Notes under the pieces: model-generated
Seen by the model: only the letters and a program-made list of their open reading frames with translations
Databases searched by the model: none
Told to the model about the DNA's origin: nothing
Program-made: the position numbers and the translations under genes
In this document: positions 8,864-17,875 of the stretch, piece by piece
Layout of the letters: the number at the start of each line of letters is the position of its first letter
Numbering within the stretch: position 1 is the stretch's first letter
Source: Pseudoalteromonas peptidolytica
GTDB taxonomy: Bacteria; Pseudomonadota; Gammaproteobacteria; Enterobacterales; Alteromonadaceae
NCBI RefSeq assembly: GCF_012641745.1
Contig: NZ_WEHZ01000024.1
Location: forward strand, 1 to 64,000
DNA: 64,000 nt
Reading direction: 5' to 3'

Positions 8864-9751
8864 TTATTTGTTCAACGCGCTTTTGATTTCTTCCAAGCGC
8901 TTTTTCACTTTTTTCATATTTTCTGGACCCATTCGTAAAAACTGCTTTTGCGCAGCCGACAGCTGCTCCCATTCTGCGTAGGCATATTTATAGGTCACCG
9001 ACTCTTTAATGAGCGGTAAGGCAGTATCCGGAATAGGTGTTGCAAGTAGCTCGTCGATGGCATCCGCTAAGGTGCCATTAAACTCATTCCCTTCATAGCC
9101 AATTTCTTCATATGCTTCTTCAAACAATGGTTTGTATTGGTCATATAATCTTACAACCTGTGCTGTGCTCATCGTGTCAAACATTGCAACGTAAGGGGTG
9201 TAACGCTCATAACTATTTGGATCTGTGATAATTATATCGTCATCTATCACACTAAAGTTATCTTGTGGTTTTACTACTGGTGAGTGTTTTTCTGCAATTT
9301 TTCCGTTAGCTAAATTATCCACATACACCACAGTGCGACGAATTACATCATCATCAGCTAATAACTTGACCGCTTGATTTGACATAAAATTAGCAACGGC
9401 TGCTTTTATTTCTGTATCGCTTTGTGATAACGGCGGTAAAACTAGTGCTTCAGGCTCTGCGATTGCGGTGGGTGCAGGTGTTTCTGGCTCACGAGTGTCT
9501 GGTATTTCGCGCTCAGCCTCGGGCTCTACCAGCACTTCTGGTTCGACTTCTGTTGCAGTATTCACAACTGACGTTTGTGCTGGTTCTGGTACCACAATAT
9601 CCTGTTTAACCTTTTGATTTTCCGATGGCGGAGTATCTTTTTGTGCGAGCACAAAAACAGCCACAATAATTAATGCTAATACAACTACTGCGGCAAACAG
9701 TAATTGGCTGTTAGAAGGTTTTTTGTTGCCTTCTCGATGATTCTCTGACAT
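8864..9751 (-). CDS. DUF3014 domain membrane-anchored protein
   Basis: A 295-residue protein with a short cytoplasmic N-terminus, one membrane segment at about residues 18-41 (LLFAAVVVLALIIVAVFVLA), a Pro/Glu-rich linker to about residue 100, and a conserved C-terminal domain. The blocks LPPLSQSDTEI, DDVIRRTVVYVDNLANG, YERYTPYV and WEQLSAAQKQFLRMGPEN are the hallmarks of DUF3014, a proteobacterial family of unknown function. The C-terminus (KKVKKRLEEIKSALNK) is a charged helix. It is probably anchored in the inner membrane with the domain in the periplasm. It has its own terminator, and the ffs gene follows on the same strand. Confidence 0.85.
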   Translation of the reverse strand: MSENHREGNKKPSNSQLLFAAVVVLALIIVAVFVLAQKDTPPSENQKVKQDIVVPEPAQTSVVNTATEVEPEVLVEPEAEREIPDTREPETPAPTAIAEPEALVLPPLSQSDTEIKAAVANFMSNQAVKLLADDDVIRRTVVYVDNLANGKIAEKHSPVVKPQDNFSVIDDDIIITDPNSYERYTPYVAMFDTMSTAQVVRLYDQYKPLFEEAYEEIGYEGNEFNGTLADAIDELLATPIPDTALPLIKESVTYKYAYAEWEQLSAAQKQFLRMGPENMKKVKKRLEEIKSALNK

Positions 9752-10279
9752 GGGGACTCCCTCTTCGTCATTGTTGATACGCGTTAATGTAAAACTATCA
9801 CCAAATACTTGACTAATAACTTAATGCGCGCTGAAACCCTAAAAAAATGCGTTGTGGTGCAAACTCTGACTACACCTTGTTCAAACATTTGATCTTAATA
9901 AAAATACTTGAGCACCGAACTTAAGTTCAGTACATTGAAGTTAAACTAAATCGCCACTTCATTAAATACAAAATCGCGCCAATTAGCGACCAAATTCACG
10001 CGCTAGTTTGTTAAAATTTGTTTGTACCACCTTAGCGTTTTAGTGCTTTACCTTCAAAATAATAATCTAGGAGCGAGTGTTTCAGACAACTTGGGTTTTA
10101 GCTTGGTTCAACTAGAATAAATAATACAATCTACAGGCGACTTAAGGACACAGTGGCAGTTTACTACTAAAAATAACGTATTTACTGGAGTTATCAACTC
10201 TTTGTATCTATCGCATTACAACATCAACAAAGATAAATAACGCATAAAAAGACCAATTTGAACAGCAGGATAGCCTCTT
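9752..10279. other. Divergent intergenic region
   Basis: About 530 A/T-rich bases between the DUF3014 gene (-) and the patatin gene (+). A perfect 12-bp palindrome GAACTTAAGTTC lies at 9917-9928 and could be an operator. No gene or RNA was recognised. Promoters for both flanking genes must lie here but none stands out. Confidence 0.45.
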
Positions 10280-11419
10280 TTGAGAAAGCATAGAACGAGT
10301 GATAAAAAAATTGCATTACTTCTGACCGGAGGTGGTGCAAGAGCCGCGTATCAAGTAGGCGTACTCAAAGCATTAGCACAAAGTATGCCTCGCACCTCCC
10401 CTTTGCCATTTGACATCATTACGGGCACCTCGGCAGGTGCAATAAACTCGGCAGGTATTGCATGCTATGCCTCTTGCTTTCATTTAGCTGTAAAGAAAGT
10501 AGAGTATATCTGGAAAAACTTCAGCACAGATATGGTCTATAAAAGCTCATTTTCAGGTGCTTACGGTCACTTATTAGTAAACATGCTGCGTAGCTTTCAA
10601 GCACAATATCTTAATCAGCCACCAGCAAGCTTACTAAACAATTCACCGCTTCGAAAACTGCTGGCTAATGTACTTGATTTAAATCGCATTGACCATAATT
10701 TACATCGCCGTTTTCTTGACGCCGTCGCAATTACAGTTTCAAGCTATTCAACTGGTAAGTCCGTAGCGTTTTATCAGGCAAACAATGCCACTCCTTGGCA
10801 ACGTTCAAAACGAGTTGGTGTGCCTGGCAATATATCTCTAGATCTGCTCATGGCAAGCTCAGCCATACCTATGGTATTCCCAAGTGTTAGGGTTAAACAC
10901 CATTATTATGGCGATGGTTCTATTCACCAACTTTCTCCATTAAGTCCCGCAATTCACTTGGGGGCAGATAAAATCTTTGTGATTGGCGTAGAACAGCCTA
11001 AACTGCCTCAGCCGCTTGGGTACGAGCCGCATTTCCCTGGAATGTCTGTGGTTGCGGGTCATCTCCTCGATAGCGTATTTAGCGATACCTTAAACTCAGA
11101 TATTGAGCGGCTAGAACGAGTCAACCGAACTGTGAGCCTGTTACCAGCCCGAGAAAAGCATAAAGAGCTCAAACGGATCGATCACATGATAATCAACCCT
11201 AAGCTCAACTTTAGCGAAGTCGCTGATCATTATTATGATGATATGCCATTGGCCATAAAGCTATTGCTTAGGACTATGGGGGTTAAAAAATACTCACCGT
11301 CGAGTTTAACCAGTTACTTGCTTTTTGAGAGAACATACACCCAAAAACTTATTGAGCTTGGGTTTGAAGACGGCATGAATCGTTTGGATGAAATCAGAAC
11401 ATTTTTGGAACTCCAGTAA
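10280..11419 (+). CDS. Patatin-like phospholipase family protein
   Basis: Patatin-type acyl hydrolases use a Ser-Asp dyad. The oxyanion-hole motif TGGGARAAYQVG (residues about 16-27), the nucleophile elbow GTSAG (49-53, Ser51) and the DG motif in YYGDGS (Asp212) are all present, so it should be catalytically competent. Length (379 aa) fits cytoplasmic bacterial patatins; no signal peptide or membrane segment is seen. The start is a TTG, chosen because AGGA lies 9 bases upstream and no better codon precedes GGGAR. The gene is followed by a beta-propeller protein gene 28 bases on and a GNAT gene, probably one operon. The substrate, phospholipid or other ester, is not predictable. Confidence 0.88.
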   Translation: MRKHRTSDKKIALLLTGGGARAAYQVGVLKALAQSMPRTSPLPFDIITGTSAGAINSAGIACYASCFHLAVKKVEYIWKNFSTDMVYKSSFSGAYGHLLVNMLRSFQAQYLNQPPASLLNNSPLRKLLANVLDLNRIDHNLHRRFLDAVAITVSSYSTGKSVAFYQANNATPWQRSKRVGVPGNISLDLLMASSAIPMVFPSVRVKHHYYGDGSIHQLSPLSPAIHLGADKIFVIGVEQPKLPQPLGYEPHFPGMSVVAGHLLDSVFSDTLNSDIERLERVNRTVSLLPAREKHKELKRIDHMIINPKLNFSEVADHYYDDMPLAIKLLLRTMGVKKYSPSSLTSYLLFERTYTQKLIELGFEDGMNRLDEIRTFLELQ

Positions 11420-11447
11420 GATTTAAAATAATAAAACAGGTAGTAAA

Positions 11448-12626
11448 ATGTATAAATTTGCAATAAGCGCATTTGCATTTATCGCACTCGGAGCCATGCC
11501 ATTTAGCGCGATTAGCAATACATTCGATGTGGTTCAGACCATCCAAAATAACACGGCAGGGTTTAGTGGCTTAGATAACCCTAGAACGCTGCGTTTTAAC
11601 CTTCAAGGTACGCAGGCTGTTGCAGTCAGTGGCGATGACAACACATTGGTTACATTTGCACTCAACGAAAATGGGCTCTTGTTCCAAGATCAACACTTTC
11701 AATCGAGCGATACTCAGCCACTATTACTTACTGGCGCATCTGATGCGGTATTTGTAAATAGCAATCTCATTCTTAACACTAGCTTTTACGATGGCGCCTT
11801 GAATGTGTTTGCAAAAGATAACGCGGGTAAGTTTAACCTTGTGCAAAGCTTTTCTGATGAAGTGCCTTACAAAGTGGTGTTTGATCCGACCAAGAACACC
11901 TCTGCCCAAGACACCCTGGGCTTATTTGCACCTTGGAAAATTAGCTTAAGTGATGACAAAAACGACGCCTTTATCCCAAGTTATAAAAGTAATACAGTCA
12001 CTGCTTTTAAGATAACCTCAGCAAACAGAGTGACGTGGCTCGGCCCTATCGATGGCGCTGAGCAGACTGATATGGGTGGGCCTGTAGATGTGTTAGTAAA
12101 TAAAAAGGTTGATGAGCTTATCGTTGCAGGGTACGAAGGTGATGTCATTACGCTGTGGCATCAGACCAACGGCACTTATGCGATGAAGCAGCGCATCGTT
12201 AAAAACGACAGTAACCTGCGCGCCCTCAGTAAACCACAAGCCTTGGCATCACGCCCAAACTTTACTATTTTTTATGTTGCAGCAGCAGGCAGTAGCAGCA
12301 TTTTAGTATTTGAGCGTCAACAAAACGGTCAATACCATTTGCTCCAAACCATTGATGCAAGCCAAGTAGGCAAGCCTCTAAATGGCGTATCTAGCATATT
12401 ACTTGATGCTGATGGCAAAAGATTGTACGCAGCCTCTGAAAGTAGCTCTGGCATTGCTGTGTTTAGCGTTAGCGCAACGGGCAAGCTCACACATATCGAA
12501 AATTTTGATGATTTGATCAATCCCTTAGCCAATATATCAGCCTTGGCTTTTATGGCTAAAACAAATCTCTTAGCTGTACCTCTTGCAAAACAAGATACCA
12601 TCAAAATACTCAAAATAAGGAAGTAG
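11448..12626 (+). CDS. Secreted beta-propeller (lactonase/YncE-like) protein
   Basis: A 392-residue protein with a signal peptide (residues 1-23, ending AISN). It then has repeated blade-like segments with the pattern hydrophobic strand, Ser/Asp-rich turn, VFxxxxNG, for example TLVTFALNENGLL, LNVFAKDNAGKF, ILVFERQQNGQYHLLQTI and IAVFSVSATGKL. This is typical of seven-bladed propellers of the lactonase or YVTN type. Catalytic metal ligands cannot be confirmed by eye, so enzymatic activity is not claimed. It sits between the patatin and GNAT genes with short gaps (28 and 6 bases), so co-transcription is likely. Confidence 0.75.
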   Translation: MYKFAISAFAFIALGAMPFSAISNTFDVVQTIQNNTAGFSGLDNPRTLRFNLQGTQAVAVSGDDNTLVTFALNENGLLFQDQHFQSSDTQPLLLTGASDAVFVNSNLILNTSFYDGALNVFAKDNAGKFNLVQSFSDEVPYKVVFDPTKNTSAQDTLGLFAPWKISLSDDKNDAFIPSYKSNTVTAFKITSANRVTWLGPIDGAEQTDMGGPVDVLVNKKVDELIVAGYEGDVITLWHQTNGTYAMKQRIVKNDSNLRALSKPQALASRPNFTIFYVAAAGSSSILVFERQQNGQYHLLQTIDASQVGKPLNGVSSILLDADGKRLYAASESSSGIAVFSVSATGKLTHIENFDDLINPLANISALAFMAKTNLLAVPLAKQDTIKILKIRK

Positions 12627-12632
12627 TAACGC

Positions 12633-13214
12633 ATGTGGCCAACTAATAAACCCCTGATAGGACACCACGTCACCCTTGAACCATTATCAACAACACATAT
12701 TGATGCGCTGGAGCAGGCTGTACAAGACGGTGAAGCGTGGAAGCTTTGGTATGCTAATGTCCCCACGCCACAAGATATGGAACGCTATGTTAACACAGCG
12801 ATAAGTCAAGCACCTGAAGGCAATCTTGCCTACGCGGTGAAGCTAAATAGCAGCAACAAAATCGTAGGAACCACCCGCTATTACAATGCAGATATCGCTA
12901 ATCGCCGCGCCATGCTGGGCTATACTTGGTACAGCGATAAAGTGCGTCGAACGGCGGTAAATACGGAGTGTAAACTTTTGCTGTTACAGCAGCTTTTTGA
13001 AGATTTTGATGCCATTGCAGTCGAGTTTAGAACCCACTTTTTTAATCACGCCTCTCGAAGTGCTATTGAGCGCCTTGGTGCTAAGCTAGATGGTATCTTA
13101 CGCAGCCACCAAATTGGTAGAAATGGTGAGTTAAGAGACACCGTAGTGTATTCGATTATCGCCTCAGAATGGCCCACCGTTAAGCAGCATTTATTGAGTA
13201 AACTCGACAAGTAA
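12633..13214 (+). CDS. GNAT family N-acetyltransferase, RimJ/RimL-like
   Basis: A 193-residue acetyltransferase of the type annotated as RimJ/RimL or YdaF-like: LIGHHVTLEPLSTTHIDAL at the N-terminus, IVGTTRYYNADIANRRAMLG in the middle, TECKLLLLQQLFE, and NHASRSAIERLGAKLDGILR near the end. The AAGGAAG ribosome-binding site overlaps the last codons of the preceding gene, so the two are translationally close and in one operon. The substrate is unknown. The gene ends just before a REP-like element. Confidence 0.82.
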   Translation: MWPTNKPLIGHHVTLEPLSTTHIDALEQAVQDGEAWKLWYANVPTPQDMERYVNTAISQAPEGNLAYAVKLNSSNKIVGTTRYYNADIANRRAMLGYTWYSDKVRRTAVNTECKLLLLQQLFEDFDAIAVEFRTHFFNHASRSAIERLGAKLDGILRSHQIGRNGELRDTVVYSIIASEWPTVKQHLLSKLDK

Positions 13215-13230
13215 CTCGAAAAAGCATAAA

Positions 13231-13370
13231 GATCGCGGCGAAAACCTGCTCCCACTTCGTGTTGTAGGAGGCGCTTTATGCGCCGAGCTGTGAAAACAGA
13301 AGAACACACAAGATTGCAGGGTAAAGCTGTTCCTACTGCGTTTAGTAGAAACAGCTTTACAAGCTGAGGT
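13231..13370. repeat. REP/REPIN-like element, two inverted pairs
   Basis: This lies between convergent genes. Pair 1 (13231-13289) has a left palindromic unit ending CCTGCTCCCAC and a right unit GTAGGAGGCGCTTTATGCGCC. Pair 2 has GTAAAGCTGTTCCTAC (13321-13336) facing GTAGAAACAGCTTTAC (13345-13360), a 16-bp inverted repeat with one mismatch and an 8-base loop. The sequence between the pairs (GAGCTGTGAAAACAGAAGAACAC) matches the linker of the large array at 16.8-17.9 kb. It may also act as a bidirectional terminator. Confidence 0.8.
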
Positions 13371-13375
13371 GTAGC

Positions 13376-14587
13376 TTACTGTACGATTTTACTTTTCGCT
13401 TGGGCTATCATACTTTCAAAGTAATCGTATACAGTTGGGTCATCGACTTGCTGTGTTTTAGCAAGCTGCAAGGCGTGATTAAAACTCTCCAAAGCTTTAT
13501 TATAAGATTTGATCTCCAAATACCCATGGCCAAGGCTTGCATGGGCATAAGATGAGTCAGGATAACGCGTGACAAATGCCGTTAAAGTCACAAGTGCAGC
13601 GTCTAGACGCTTATGACTGGTTTGTGCGTCAGCAAGTGCTTTATATATAGACTCTGGCGCTAACACCGCAAACTCATAGCGCTTGGAAAGTTTTAGGTAG
13701 TAATCTTCAATATCAGAAATCTGTGCATATTTTCCAGATTCTTCATTGAGCTCAAAATAGAAGTCATCAAAAAGCTTCGTTAGCCCTTCATATAGGCTCG
13801 GATAAAATGTAGTTTGATGCGTTTCCGATTCTTTGAGGCTAAATTGCCATTTTACATCTGTTGAGCGAAGTGCTTTAAGGTTAGACGCAACTCGCATACC
13901 GTTAGTGTAAAAGTCACCACCTTCCCCCGCAATGCTGAGGTACAAGTTGCGGCTAAGATCATGACCTGAGTTGCTCAGAGCTTGAAACTGCAGGTCAAGC
14001 TCTTCCTCTCCCCACCAACCTGGCGGACTGATAAGCAGATAATTGGTAAAGACATCTGGCTTGCTTAAAAAGGTGTGTAATCCGTAAATCCCGCCATTGG
14101 AATACCCCACTAAAGTACGATTAGGCTTGAGTGAATATCGCGATTCAATGAAAGGAAAGAGCTCTTGAGTTAAGAAATTTGTAAATTCGGTCGTTTTACC
14201 AAATTGAGGAAACTTTTCCTTAATCCAACGCTGTCTGCTACTTTTCGGTTCACCGTTAATTGATGGTAAGTAGTCTCTTGTTCTTACCGTTGTTTTTAGT
14301 CCAACAATTATGGTAGCTGGTATTTTACCAGTGCTAACTAAAGATTCCACAGTACCCACGGTTTGGATAAAAAAGAATTCCGCATCGAGTAAGTACAACA
14401 CTTGATATTGCTTCTTTGGGTCGTAGTCATTTGGTGTGTAAATCATGACCTCTCGATTTTCTTTTAATATCTCAGATGCAAAAGAGACTTCCAACCCAAT
14501 CGTGATAGGTTGTTGTTTTAACGTTTGTCCATACACCTTACTTGATGTCGCAACTAGCATTATTACTAGAAAAATAATAAAACGCAT
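13376..14587 (-). CDS. Secreted alpha/beta hydrolase (esterase D/Fes-like) with C-terminal TPR repeats
   Basis: This 403-residue protein has a signal peptide (residues 1-20, cleavage after VYG). It is followed by a PF00756-type esterase domain: VMIYTPNDYDPKKQYQVLYLLD near the start, the nucleophile elbow VGYSNGGIYG (Ser163, where GHSMGG is the common form), and a candidate catalytic His257 in SETHQTTFYPSL. Members cleave esters such as ferric-siderophore trilactones or acyl-glycerols. Residues about 305-400 form two to three TPR helical repeats (YAHASLGHGYLEIKSYNKAL), an uncommon addition suggesting a protein partner. It is divergent from the CadC-like regulator gene, which probably controls it. 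Confidence 0.82.
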   Translation of the reverse strand: MRFIIFLVIMLVATSSKVYGQTLKQQPITIGLEVSFASEILKENREVMIYTPNDYDPKKQYQVLYLLDAEFFFIQTVGTVESLVSTGKIPATIIVGLKTTVRTRDYLPSINGEPKSSRQRWIKEKFPQFGKTTEFTNFLTQELFPFIESRYSLKPNRTLVGYSNGGIYGLHTFLSKPDVFTNYLLISPPGWWGEEELDLQFQALSNSGHDLSRNLYLSIAGEGGDFYTNGMRVASNLKALRSTDVKWQFSLKESETHQTTFYPSLYEGLTKLFDDFYFELNEESGKYAQISDIEDYYLKLSKRYEFAVLAPESIYKALADAQTSHKRLDAALVTLTAFVTRYPDSSYAHASLGHGYLEIKSYNKALESFNHALQLAKTQQVDDPTVYDYFESMIAQAKSKIVQ

Positions 14588-14660
14588 GACTTTCCTTTTT
14601 AGTTTATTTTTATCAGTGTGTTACATTAGGAAAAAACAGTGCGGGAAAACAACAAAGTTT

Positions 14661-14687
14661 GCTGATTTTTCGCTGATAATTTGCTGA
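14661..14687. promoter_or_regulatory. Three phased GCTGA direct repeats, candidate operator
   Basis: GCTGA occurs at 14661, 14672 and 14683, exactly 11 bases apart, each in a T-rich context. The site lies in the divergent region, 16 bases before the start of the CadC-like gene. OmpR/CadC-type winged-helix proteins commonly bind tandem direct repeats with helical spacing, so this may be an autoregulatory and esterase-gene control site. That role is inferred. Confidence 0.5.
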
Positions 14688-14702
14688 AAAAAGAATTTTG
14701 AA

Positions 14703-16790
14703 ATGGAATTAAAGCAGTTTTTGATTGCAGATCACCTTGTGGATGTAACTCGCAATCATATTGTTATTGACCAACAGGCATATACCCTCCCCCCAAAAGC
14801 AATAGCAGTACTCTGTGAGTTAGCAAAGCAACCAGGAGAAGTGGTGAGCTTTGAGCAACTGCTTAACACCGTTTGGCACAACAGAGTTGTTTCTCTAAAT
14901 ACATTACAGCGCTGCATTTTCCAAGTTCGCCAAGTATTCAAATATGCTGATCGTGACTTAGAGTTTATAAAAACGCACAGCAAAAAAGGCTATAGTTTAG
15001 AGGTACCCGTTACGTCAATAGCTAATAAACCTGTCGCCCGTAAAGTGGTTCGAAAAAATCGTCCGCGCGCTGCAAAATTTGCTGTAGCGGCGCTCATGGT
15101 ATTGATTGTGGCTTTTACCTCTACCTTTATAGCTAAACTCAAACTCAGCCCACAAATACCTAGTCAACCTCACTTTACCCCGATTACCACAAGTGACGCA
15201 TGGGATGCTAATGCCAGCTATTCACCAGATGGTAAATGGATTGCTTTTCAGCGCTTTAGCGATAATTGTCACAGTCAACTTTGGGTAAAAAATTTAACCT
15301 CGCACAAAGAATTTCGTTTAACCGCTATCCAAGGCGTGTACGGTAAACCAAGTTGGTCACCTGACACAAAGCGACTGACTTTTACCGAGCGCAGTCATTG
15401 CAAGGCTCAACAATCCTCCCCCTTTTGCTGGTCCCTAAATACACTGGAATTTGAGACTGCACTCAACACACCACAAACACCACGTACCGTTATCGCTTGT
15501 AAAGAAAAACCTATGTGGCGTGCAAATTGGATGAAAAATGGGGAAATCAGCTACTTATCGCATTTGCGCCCTCAACAAACGGTGCTTTCCCTTTTTAACC
15601 CAAAAGAAAATATAAACAATACAATCAACCATATACAGAAAGGAAAAAGCTACACTCTTGACTACCTTGCAAGTAAAAATATTTTTGCACTTGTAAGTAT
15701 TGACGAACACAACTCGCATCATCTGACTATATACAGTCCAGATAAAGCAACAACGAGCACTGCAAAAATTGCTCTCCCGTACGAGCTGTCGCCATTGCAA
15801 CCGATTGACATCAGTTTTCATCCAAGCGGCGAGTACTTGCTGGCTTCGACGACCAACGGACTTTATAGACTAGAAACCAGCGGGAAAATGGTTACGCTTG
15901 ATACTGGAGGTAGAAAAAATCTAAGAGGAGCTGCCTTTTCAGCTGACGGAAGACATATTTTAGCAACGCAGATACACGCTGATACTGATATTTTTACCTT
16001 AAGTCTTGCCCAAATACGAAATCACCAAACCGCTATAACAAAAAAGGTTGCTAGGACAATAATGGGAGAAGACAACCCGCAGTTTCAGCCTCATGGTGAT
16101 CATATTGCCTTTACATCTACACGCACGGGTTCAAGACAAATATGGCTTTATAATAGTCAAAGTGTTTCGCAACTGACCAACTCACAGCATGACAACATTA
16201 GCAAGCGAATTGCTTGGTCTCCTACGGGGAATGAGATAGCAGGCACAACGCAAAAAGGACTTACACTGTGGTCTTTAGAAGGAGAAAAAACTTTTATCTC
16301 TGATTCTCTTGCTATTGATTCCGTTATGCAATGGTTGACGCCAACAACGTTATTAGTCACAGCAAGAGAAAATGGGCAAGCTGGACTTTACATTATTAAC
16401 AAAGATACCAAAGAAGCCTCGCTCGTGGTTTCTGAAAATGTAGTTTGGGCTGCACAAGTAGATGATGGACATTTTATTTATCAAGATATGAGTAAGCGTT
16501 TTTGGTTTATTAACCTAAACATATCGCCTTTCCCGACTGAGCTACGTGAGCTTCGCGATCAGTTAGCTCAACCATTTGCCGTTTATAATGACGGTATATT
16601 GTACGGTGTAAATAACAATAACCAGCTCTGGTCTTATCATCTTAATAAAAAGATATATCAGCGTCTTACAACAATACCCAGTAATAGCCGATATTTGGCG
16701 GACTTTAATGGTGAAACCTTTTTATTCACCCAAATGCATTTATTGCAAAAAAATATCGTATCTTTGAATATGCCAGATGCTCAAAATTAA
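14703..16790 (+). CDS. CadC-like membrane transcriptional regulator with TolB-like beta-propeller sensor
   Basis: A 695-residue one-component regulator. Residues 1-105 form an OmpR/ToxR/CadC winged helix (LPPKAIAVLCELAKQPGEVV, LQRCIFQVRQVF, FIKTHSKKGYSLEVPV). A membrane segment lies at about 124-146 (AVAALMVLIVAFTSTFIAKL). The rest is periplasmic, with TolB/WD40-like blades such as NASYSPDGKWIAFQRF, KPSWSPDTKRLTF, AAFSADGRHILAT and AWSPTGNEIAGT. Such proteins bind DNA from the membrane in response to an extracytoplasmic signal. Its ribosome-binding site is weak (AAGAA). It is divergent from the esterase-TPR gene across a 115-base gap with phased repeats. It ends about 10 bases before the REP satellite array. 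Confidence 0.88.
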   Translation: MELKQFLIADHLVDVTRNHIVIDQQAYTLPPKAIAVLCELAKQPGEVVSFEQLLNTVWHNRVVSLNTLQRCIFQVRQVFKYADRDLEFIKTHSKKGYSLEVPVTSIANKPVARKVVRKNRPRAAKFAVAALMVLIVAFTSTFIAKLKLSPQIPSQPHFTPITTSDAWDANASYSPDGKWIAFQRFSDNCHSQLWVKNLTSHKEFRLTAIQGVYGKPSWSPDTKRLTFTERSHCKAQQSSPFCWSLNTLEFETALNTPQTPRTVIACKEKPMWRANWMKNGEISYLSHLRPQQTVLSLFNPKENINNTINHIQKGKSYTLDYLASKNIFALVSIDEHNSHHLTIYSPDKATTSTAKIALPYELSPLQPIDISFHPSGEYLLASTTNGLYRLETSGKMVTLDTGGRKNLRGAAFSADGRHILATQIHADTDIFTLSLAQIRNHQTAITKKVARTIMGEDNPQFQPHGDHIAFTSTRTGSRQIWLYNSQSVSQLTNSQHDNISKRIAWSPTGNEIAGTTQKGLTLWSLEGEKTFISDSLAIDSVMQWLTPTTLLVTARENGQAGLYIINKDTKEASLVVSENVVWAAQVDDGHFIYQDMSKRFWFINLNISPFPTELRELRDQLAQPFAVYNDGILYGVNNNNQLWSYHLNKKIYQRLTTIPSNSRYLADFNGETFLFTQMHLLQKNIVSLNMPDAQN

Positions 16791-16799
16791 GTCAGTGCG

Positions 16800-17850
16800 T
16801 CCTGCACCTACCCGTGTAGTAAGAGACGTTTTATGCAGCGAACTGTGAAAATAGAAAAACACAAGATCGCAGGGTAAACCTGCTCCTACTCCATGTTGTC
16901 GGAGGCGCTTTATGCAGCGAACTGTGAAAACAGAAAAAACACGAGATCGCAGGATAAACCTGCTCCTACTCCATGTTGTCGGAGACGCTTTATGCGGCGA
17001 GCTGTGAAAACAGAAAAACCTGCAAGATCGCAGGGTAAACCTGCTCCTACTCCATGTGGTAAGAGACGTTTTATGCAGCGAACTGTGAAAATAGAAAAAC
17101 ACAAGATCGCAGGGTAAACCTGCTCCTACTCCATGTTGTCGGAGGCGCTTTATGCAGCGAACTGTGAAAACAGAAAAAACACGAGATCGCAGGATAAACC
17201 TGCTCCTACTCCATGTTGTCGGAGACGCTTTATGCGGCGAGCTGTGAAAACAGAAAAACCTGCAAGATCGCAGGGTAAACCTGCTCCTACTCCATGTGGT
17301 AGGAGGCGCTTTATGCGCCGAGCCATGAAAAGAGAAGAACACAAGATCGCAGGGTAAACCTGCTCCTACTCCATGTTGTCGGAGGCGCTTTATGCAGCGA
17401 ACTGTGAAAACAGAGAAAACACGAGATCGCAGGATAAACCTGCTCCTACTCCATGTTGTCGGAGACGCTTTATGCGGCGAGCTGTGAAAACAGAAAAACA
17501 CAAGATCGCAAGGTAAACTTGCTCCTACTTCGTGTTGTCAGAGGCGCTTTATGCAGCGAACTGTGAAAACAGAAAAACACAAGATCGCAAGGTAAACTTG
17601 CTCCTACTCCATGTGATAGGAGGCGCTTTATGCAGCGAACTGTGAAAACAGAAAAACCTGCAAGATCGCAGGGTAAACCTGCTCCTACTCCATGTGGTAG
17701 GAGGCGCTTTATGCGCCGAGCCATGAAAAGAGAAGAACACAAGATCGCAGGGTAAACCTGCTCCTACTTCGTGTGGTAGGAGACGCTTTATGCGACGAGC
17801 TGTGAAAACAGAAAAACCCGCAAGATCGCAGGGTAAACCTGCTCCTACTC
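16800..17850. repeat. Satellite-like array of about 80-bp REPIN units with a 240-bp higher-order repeat
   Basis: Thirteen units are seen, marked by GATCGCA-type starts at 16865, 16945, 17026, 17105, 17185, 17266, 17345, 17425, 17504, 17583, 17664, 17743 and 17824 (spacings 79-81). Each unit has a left REP (GATCGCAGGGTAAACCTGCT then CCTAC), a spacer of about 8 bases (TCCATGTG), a right REP (GTAGGAGGCGCTTTATGCGCC and variants), and a linker GTGAAAACAGAAAAACAC. Both REPs read outward from facing GTAG boxes, the layout of REPINs. Positions 16819-17058 and 17059-17298 are identical, and the next 240 bases are a diverged third copy. The array lies between convergent genes. Open frames running through it are artefacts of the repeat. 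Confidence 0.93.
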
Positions 17851-17875
17851 CATATATTACGCTGATGCAACATCA

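Noticed and set aside
16740..17742. Several Arg/Cys/Phe-rich open frames of 60-250 codons on both strands
   Set aside because: They run through the REP satellite array and simply translate the ~80-bp repeat; none has a domain or a credible start.
16800..17850. Possible CRISPR array
   Set aside because: The whole ~80-bp unit is conserved, with no unique spacers between short repeats, and no cas gene is nearby.
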